Positions 7,218 through 9,160 of a stretch of DNA of 9,160 bases are shown piece by piece. Under the pieces are notes generated by a model. That model did no database searches and was not told the DNA's origin. It worked only from the letters and a program-made list of their open reading frames with translations. Source of the DNA: an uncultured Alphaproteobacteria bacterium (GTDB lineage: Bacteria > Pseudomonadota > Alphaproteobacteria > Rhodobacterales > Rhodobacteraceae); the NCBI GenBank assembly GCA_929200295.1, contig CAKMZE010000106.1:1-9160 (forward strand), read 5' to 3'. Position 1 is the first letter of the stretch. Each line of letters opens with the position of its first letter. Position numbers and translations under genes: made by a program.

Positions 7218-8006
7218 ATGCGCGCATATCTTGATCTTGACAGCTTTCCACTCGATCAACCGGACACCGCACGCTATCAAGCGCTGATAAAACGCTGCCA
7301 AGCCGATTTGGCCAGCGGTGGAATGTTTAATCTCGATGGATTTCTGCGCCCTGAGCATGCCCAAAGCGAGGCACGTGCCCATACGCCCAAGATGGATAGC
7401 GAAAGCTTTCACCACGCGCGCGAACACAATATCTATTTTCAAAAAGACATCCCCGGTCTGGCCAGTGATCATCCCGCGCTCAAGCGGTTTGAGACGTCTA
7501 ATAACACGCTATGCGCCGATCAATTGCAGGGCAGCATCGTGCATCAGATTTATGATTGGGCACCATTAAGAGCCTTTTTATCTGCTGTGATGAAAAAACC
7601 CGCGCTCTACCCGATGGATGATCCACTGGCCGCATTTAATGTGATGCGCTATCGCGCTGGACAGGCGTTAAACTGGCATTTTGATCGCTCTGAATTCACT
7701 GTGACTTTGCTCTTGCAAGCCCCCAAAGAGGGCGGCGTTTTTGAATACCGCACTGATCTGCGCAAAACAGATGACCCCAATTATGACGGCGTCGCAAAGC
7801 TGCTTAACGGCGATGACCCCGATGTTCAAAAGATGAGCGTCGTCGCTGGCACCCTCAACGTGTTCCGCGGCGTGAACACCCCACACCGCGTCACACCTGT
7901 GGTTGGCGACACCGCCCGCATGATTGCTGTACTCACGTACTATGAAAACCCAGGCGCTGTATTCACCGAAAGCGAGCAACGCGGCTTTTACGGCCGCGTG
8001 GCGTGA
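7218..8006 (+). CDS. 2-oxoglutarate/Fe(II)-dependent oxygenase, ArpA or HalD/BesD-like
   Basis: A 262-residue cupin-fold oxygenase expected to use Fe(II), O2 and 2-oxoglutarate. The iron triad is visible: H154 and D156 in NWHFDRSEF, and H223 in GVNTPHRVTPV. R234, 11 residues after H223, fits the 2-oxoglutarate-binding arginine. The arrangement VMRYRAGQALNWHFDRSEFTVTLLLQAPKEGGVFEY resembles proteins named ArpA or HalD/BesD-like in databases (recognised from memory). The BesD amino-acid halogenases have Gly where Asp156 is, which opens a halide site. The Asp here predicts hydroxylation or another oxidation, not halogenation. The substrate may be a free amino acid, which is inference from the relatives. 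The start ATG lies 9 bp after gyrB with AGGA at 7207-7210 overlapping the gyrB stop, so it is probably cotranscribed with gyrB. Family assignment is firm; subfamily is moderate. Confidence 0.82.
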   Translation: MRAYLDLDSFPLDQPDTARYQALIKRCQADLASGGMFNLDGFLRPEHAQSEARAHTPKMDSESFHHAREHNIYFQKDIPGLASDHPALKRFETSNNTLCADQLQGSIVHQIYDWAPLRAFLSAVMKKPALYPMDDPLAAFNVMRYRAGQALNWHFDRSEFTVTLLLQAPKEGGVFEYRTDLRKTDDPNYDGVAKLLNGDDPDVQKMSVVAGTLNVFRGVNTPHRVTPVVGDTARMIAVLTYYENPGAVFTESEQRGFYGRVA

Positions 8007-8172
8007 TCGGGGCCGCTTACAGGTAAGGTGAAGTAAGTTCGCACCCATCGAAGTAGCCATTTGAAAACGCCGCAACGAAACTGTTGAAGGGCTCCAAGTA
8101 AAATTACCTCAGAAAAGCCATATTTTTGAATTATATCAGTGAGCTGACAGAATACATATTGAAAGAAGCCCG
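8007..8172 (+). other. Non-coding spacer at the composition change
   Basis: These 166 bp hold no convincing gene. The left part keeps the GC-rich character of the oxygenase gene; the right part from about 8090 is AT-rich. TAAAAT at 8099-8104 looks like a -10 box but has no -35 at the right distance. TTGAAT at 8126-8131 has only weak -10 matches downstream. A purine-rich ribosome binding site GAAAGAAG at 8161-8168 precedes the ATG at 8173. I see no terminator with a T-run after the oxygenase. Confidence 0.4.
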
Positions 8173-8661
8173 ATGGAAATACATTCATTTCGCACATCAG
8201 TTTGGATTGCTCTGGGTGTATTCGTTGCAGCGTTAGCATATGTCCCGCTTTTCTTAATGGGAAATCCTTCGCACCTCAGCCCACTCCCAATTTATGTTTT
8301 TCTTTTTTTTCTTCTTGCTGGGCAGGGTGCAATTTTGGTTATGCCAATTCTCTTTGCAATACAGTTCTTGGTTCTGCTTAAGCGCAAGAATTTTTTTAAG
8401 ATCCATTCGTTCTTCTTAGCGGTCTTATGGGGTCTTACCCCACTGTATTTTTGGGACAGTTGGGATTACGGTCTGCGTTGGATGGGGGAATTTCACACAG
8501 CCACTGTCTTTGCTACTCATGTGATTGGCCTTACTATGCTATCAGGTTTGGCGTGGGTCGGGTTTCGCATAAATTCTGTTCCCTTCAACAACGCATTGAA
8601 CATTCTGTCGTTCTTCTTCCTCTCTTGGGCGGCTTTTCCAGTTTTAGGAGAGATGCCGTAA
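8173..8661 (+). CDS. Hypothetical multi-pass membrane protein
   Basis: I do not recognise a family. The 162-residue product is very hydrophobic, with about five membrane segments: roughly residues 9-30, 38-56, 56-72, 75-95 and 108-131, plus a hydrophobic C-terminal stretch 141-158. No signal peptide or catalytic motif stands out. Charged residues are few, with a KRKN loop near 69-72 and an acidic, aromatic loop WDSWDYGLRWMGE near 94-106. The KRKN loop suggests that side faces the cytoplasm by the positive-inside rule. The start ATG at 8173 has GAAAGAAG just upstream. Base composition is clearly more AT-rich than the replication genes, with many TTT codons and a run of eight T at 8303-8310. 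That fits recent acquisition or weak constraint. The opposing ORF at 8729-9121 converges on it. Confidence 0.7.
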   Translation: MEIHSFRTSVWIALGVFVAALAYVPLFLMGNPSHLSPLPIYVFLFFLLAGQGAILVMPILFAIQFLVLLKRKNFFKIHSFFLAVLWGLTPLYFWDSWDYGLRWMGEFHTATVFATHVIGLTMLSGLAWVGFRINSVPFNNALNILSFFFLSWAAFPVLGEMP

Positions 8662-8670
8662 GGGTGCACC

Positions 8671-8722
8671 TAGACTGATGTAGCGCACTATACGCATGCC
8701 TGCTATCTTGATGCACAGTCTA
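8671..8722. repeat. Inverted repeat between convergent genes
   Basis: A perfect 7-bp inverted repeat, TAGACTG at 8671-8677 and CAGTCTA at 8716-8722, lies 10 bp after the membrane-protein stop and 7 bp before the end of the opposing ORF. Within it, TAGC at 8681-8684 can pair with GCTA at 8702-8705, giving a longer interrupted hairpin. There is no T-run on either strand directly after it, so it is not a classic intrinsic terminator. It may still serve both converging transcripts as a shared 3'-end structure. Confidence 0.35.
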
Positions 8723-8728
8723 CAACGC

Positions 8729-9121
8729 CTATAAAACCTCAACAGAATACTTGGCGCGCGCTGCTTTTCCGCTTTCCGTTATTTGCGCTAAACAGCTTCT
8801 CATGTGCTGCATGTTCCCTTCGAGAATGAACCATGGGTCTGGTTCTATGCGTGAAAGCGCGATCAGCCTTTTGAACAGTATCAAGTCTCCGATACGATCA
8901 CGCTCTGGTTCACCCAAAGCCATGGCGGTTCCCACCGTATACGCCGCATTTTTCATCTCCAAGGTGCCCGCTCCGAGCAAAGAACGCTCAATGGATCCCA
9001 CGCCATCATTAAAATCTGGAAACCGAAGAAGGTATGCGGGAAGCGCCTGAGCCATTGCTGTTTGCAGGTCCTGTGTGTGGACGAAACGGGTTATCGTTTC
9101 AGCTGAACCTATGCAGTACAC
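8729..9121 (-). CDS. Hypothetical protein, possibly truncated at its 5' end
   Basis: I do not recognise this 130-residue product. It looks soluble, of mixed composition and probably largely helical (for example SIERSLLGAGTLEMKNAAYTVGTAMALG and GDLILFKRLIALSRI), with no clear metal or catalytic motif and no membrane segment. The longest reading starts at GTG 9119-9121, two codons after an in-frame TAA at 9125-9127, with no strong ribosome binding site. An internal ATG at 9053-9055 would give 108 residues but also lacks a well-placed ribosome binding site. Upstream of the TAA the same frame stays open to the window edge and contains an ATG at 9143-9145, so a nonsense-interrupted longer gene is possible. 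The + strand also has an open frame here, so coding status is moderate. Confidence 0.5.
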   Translation of the reverse strand: MYCIGSAETITRFVHTQDLQTAMAQALPAYLLRFPDFNDGVGSIERSLLGAGTLEMKNAAYTVGTAMALGEPERDRIGDLILFKRLIALSRIEPDPWFILEGNMQHMRSCLAQITESGKAARAKYSVEVL

Positions 9122-9160
9122 CCATTAATTTCTGTTCAAACACATGATCTTGTGATTCAA

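Noticed and set aside
7980..7998. 6-bp GC hairpin CGCGGC...GCCGCG at the end of the oxygenase gene
   Set aside because: It lies inside the coding sequence before the stop and has no T-run, so it is not supported as a terminator.
7988..8239. 83-codon minus-strand ORF across the spacer after the oxygenase
   Set aside because: It overlaps the ends of two + strand genes, has no clear ribosome binding site, and its composition does not suggest a real protein.
8751..9050. + strand 99-codon ORF opposite the hypothetical minus-strand gene
   Set aside because: It is Ser/Arg/Pro-rich with no ribosome binding site. The minus-strand reading has more protein-like composition, although neither is proven.

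Overview
The window is a piece of a bacterial chromosome carrying replication housekeeping genes. The DnaN, RecF and GyrB sequences look alphaproteobacterial. Together with a CCTCCGGCGGGGATATTT intergenic hairpin, which I know from many Rhodobacteraceae genomes, they suggest a Roseobacter-group organism of moderate GC. The genus cannot be fixed from the sequence alone.

Layout. Bases 1-736 hold the 3' part of dnaA (the window opens at Walker B). Bases 855-1973 are dnaN (beta clamp) and 2034-3146 recF. Three small genes follow, each overlapping the one before: a VOC/glyoxalase-fold protein (3143-3574), a GNAT acetyltransferase (3564-4094) and a LysE-family exporter with a TTG start (4091-4711). 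An 80-bp spacer with an inverted repeat and a candidate promoter leads into gyrB (4791-7208). A 2-oxoglutarate/Fe(II) oxygenase of the ArpA or HalD/BesD-like kind (7218-8006) starts 9 bp after gyrB. All of these lie on the + strand.

From about 8007 the character changes. The sequence becomes AT-richer and holds a 166-bp spacer, an orphan membrane protein (8173-8661, +) and, converging on it, an unidentified 130-codon ORF (8729-9121, -). An inverted repeat lies between the two. This end looks like strain-variable or less constrained DNA beside the core block.

The core genes cooperate in replication: DnaA initiates, DnaN tethers polymerase, RecF loads recombinase at gaps and gyrase relieves supercoils. 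The recF-VOC-GNAT-LysE overlaps suggest one mRNA with translational coupling, and the oxygenase is probably read from the gyrB transcript. I found no tRNA, rRNA, CRISPR array, insertion sequence or clearly novel multi-gene system. The most notable items are the oxygenase beside gyrB, the overlapping accessory trio inside the replication block, the intergenic inverted repeats, and the composition change with unidentified genes at the right end.
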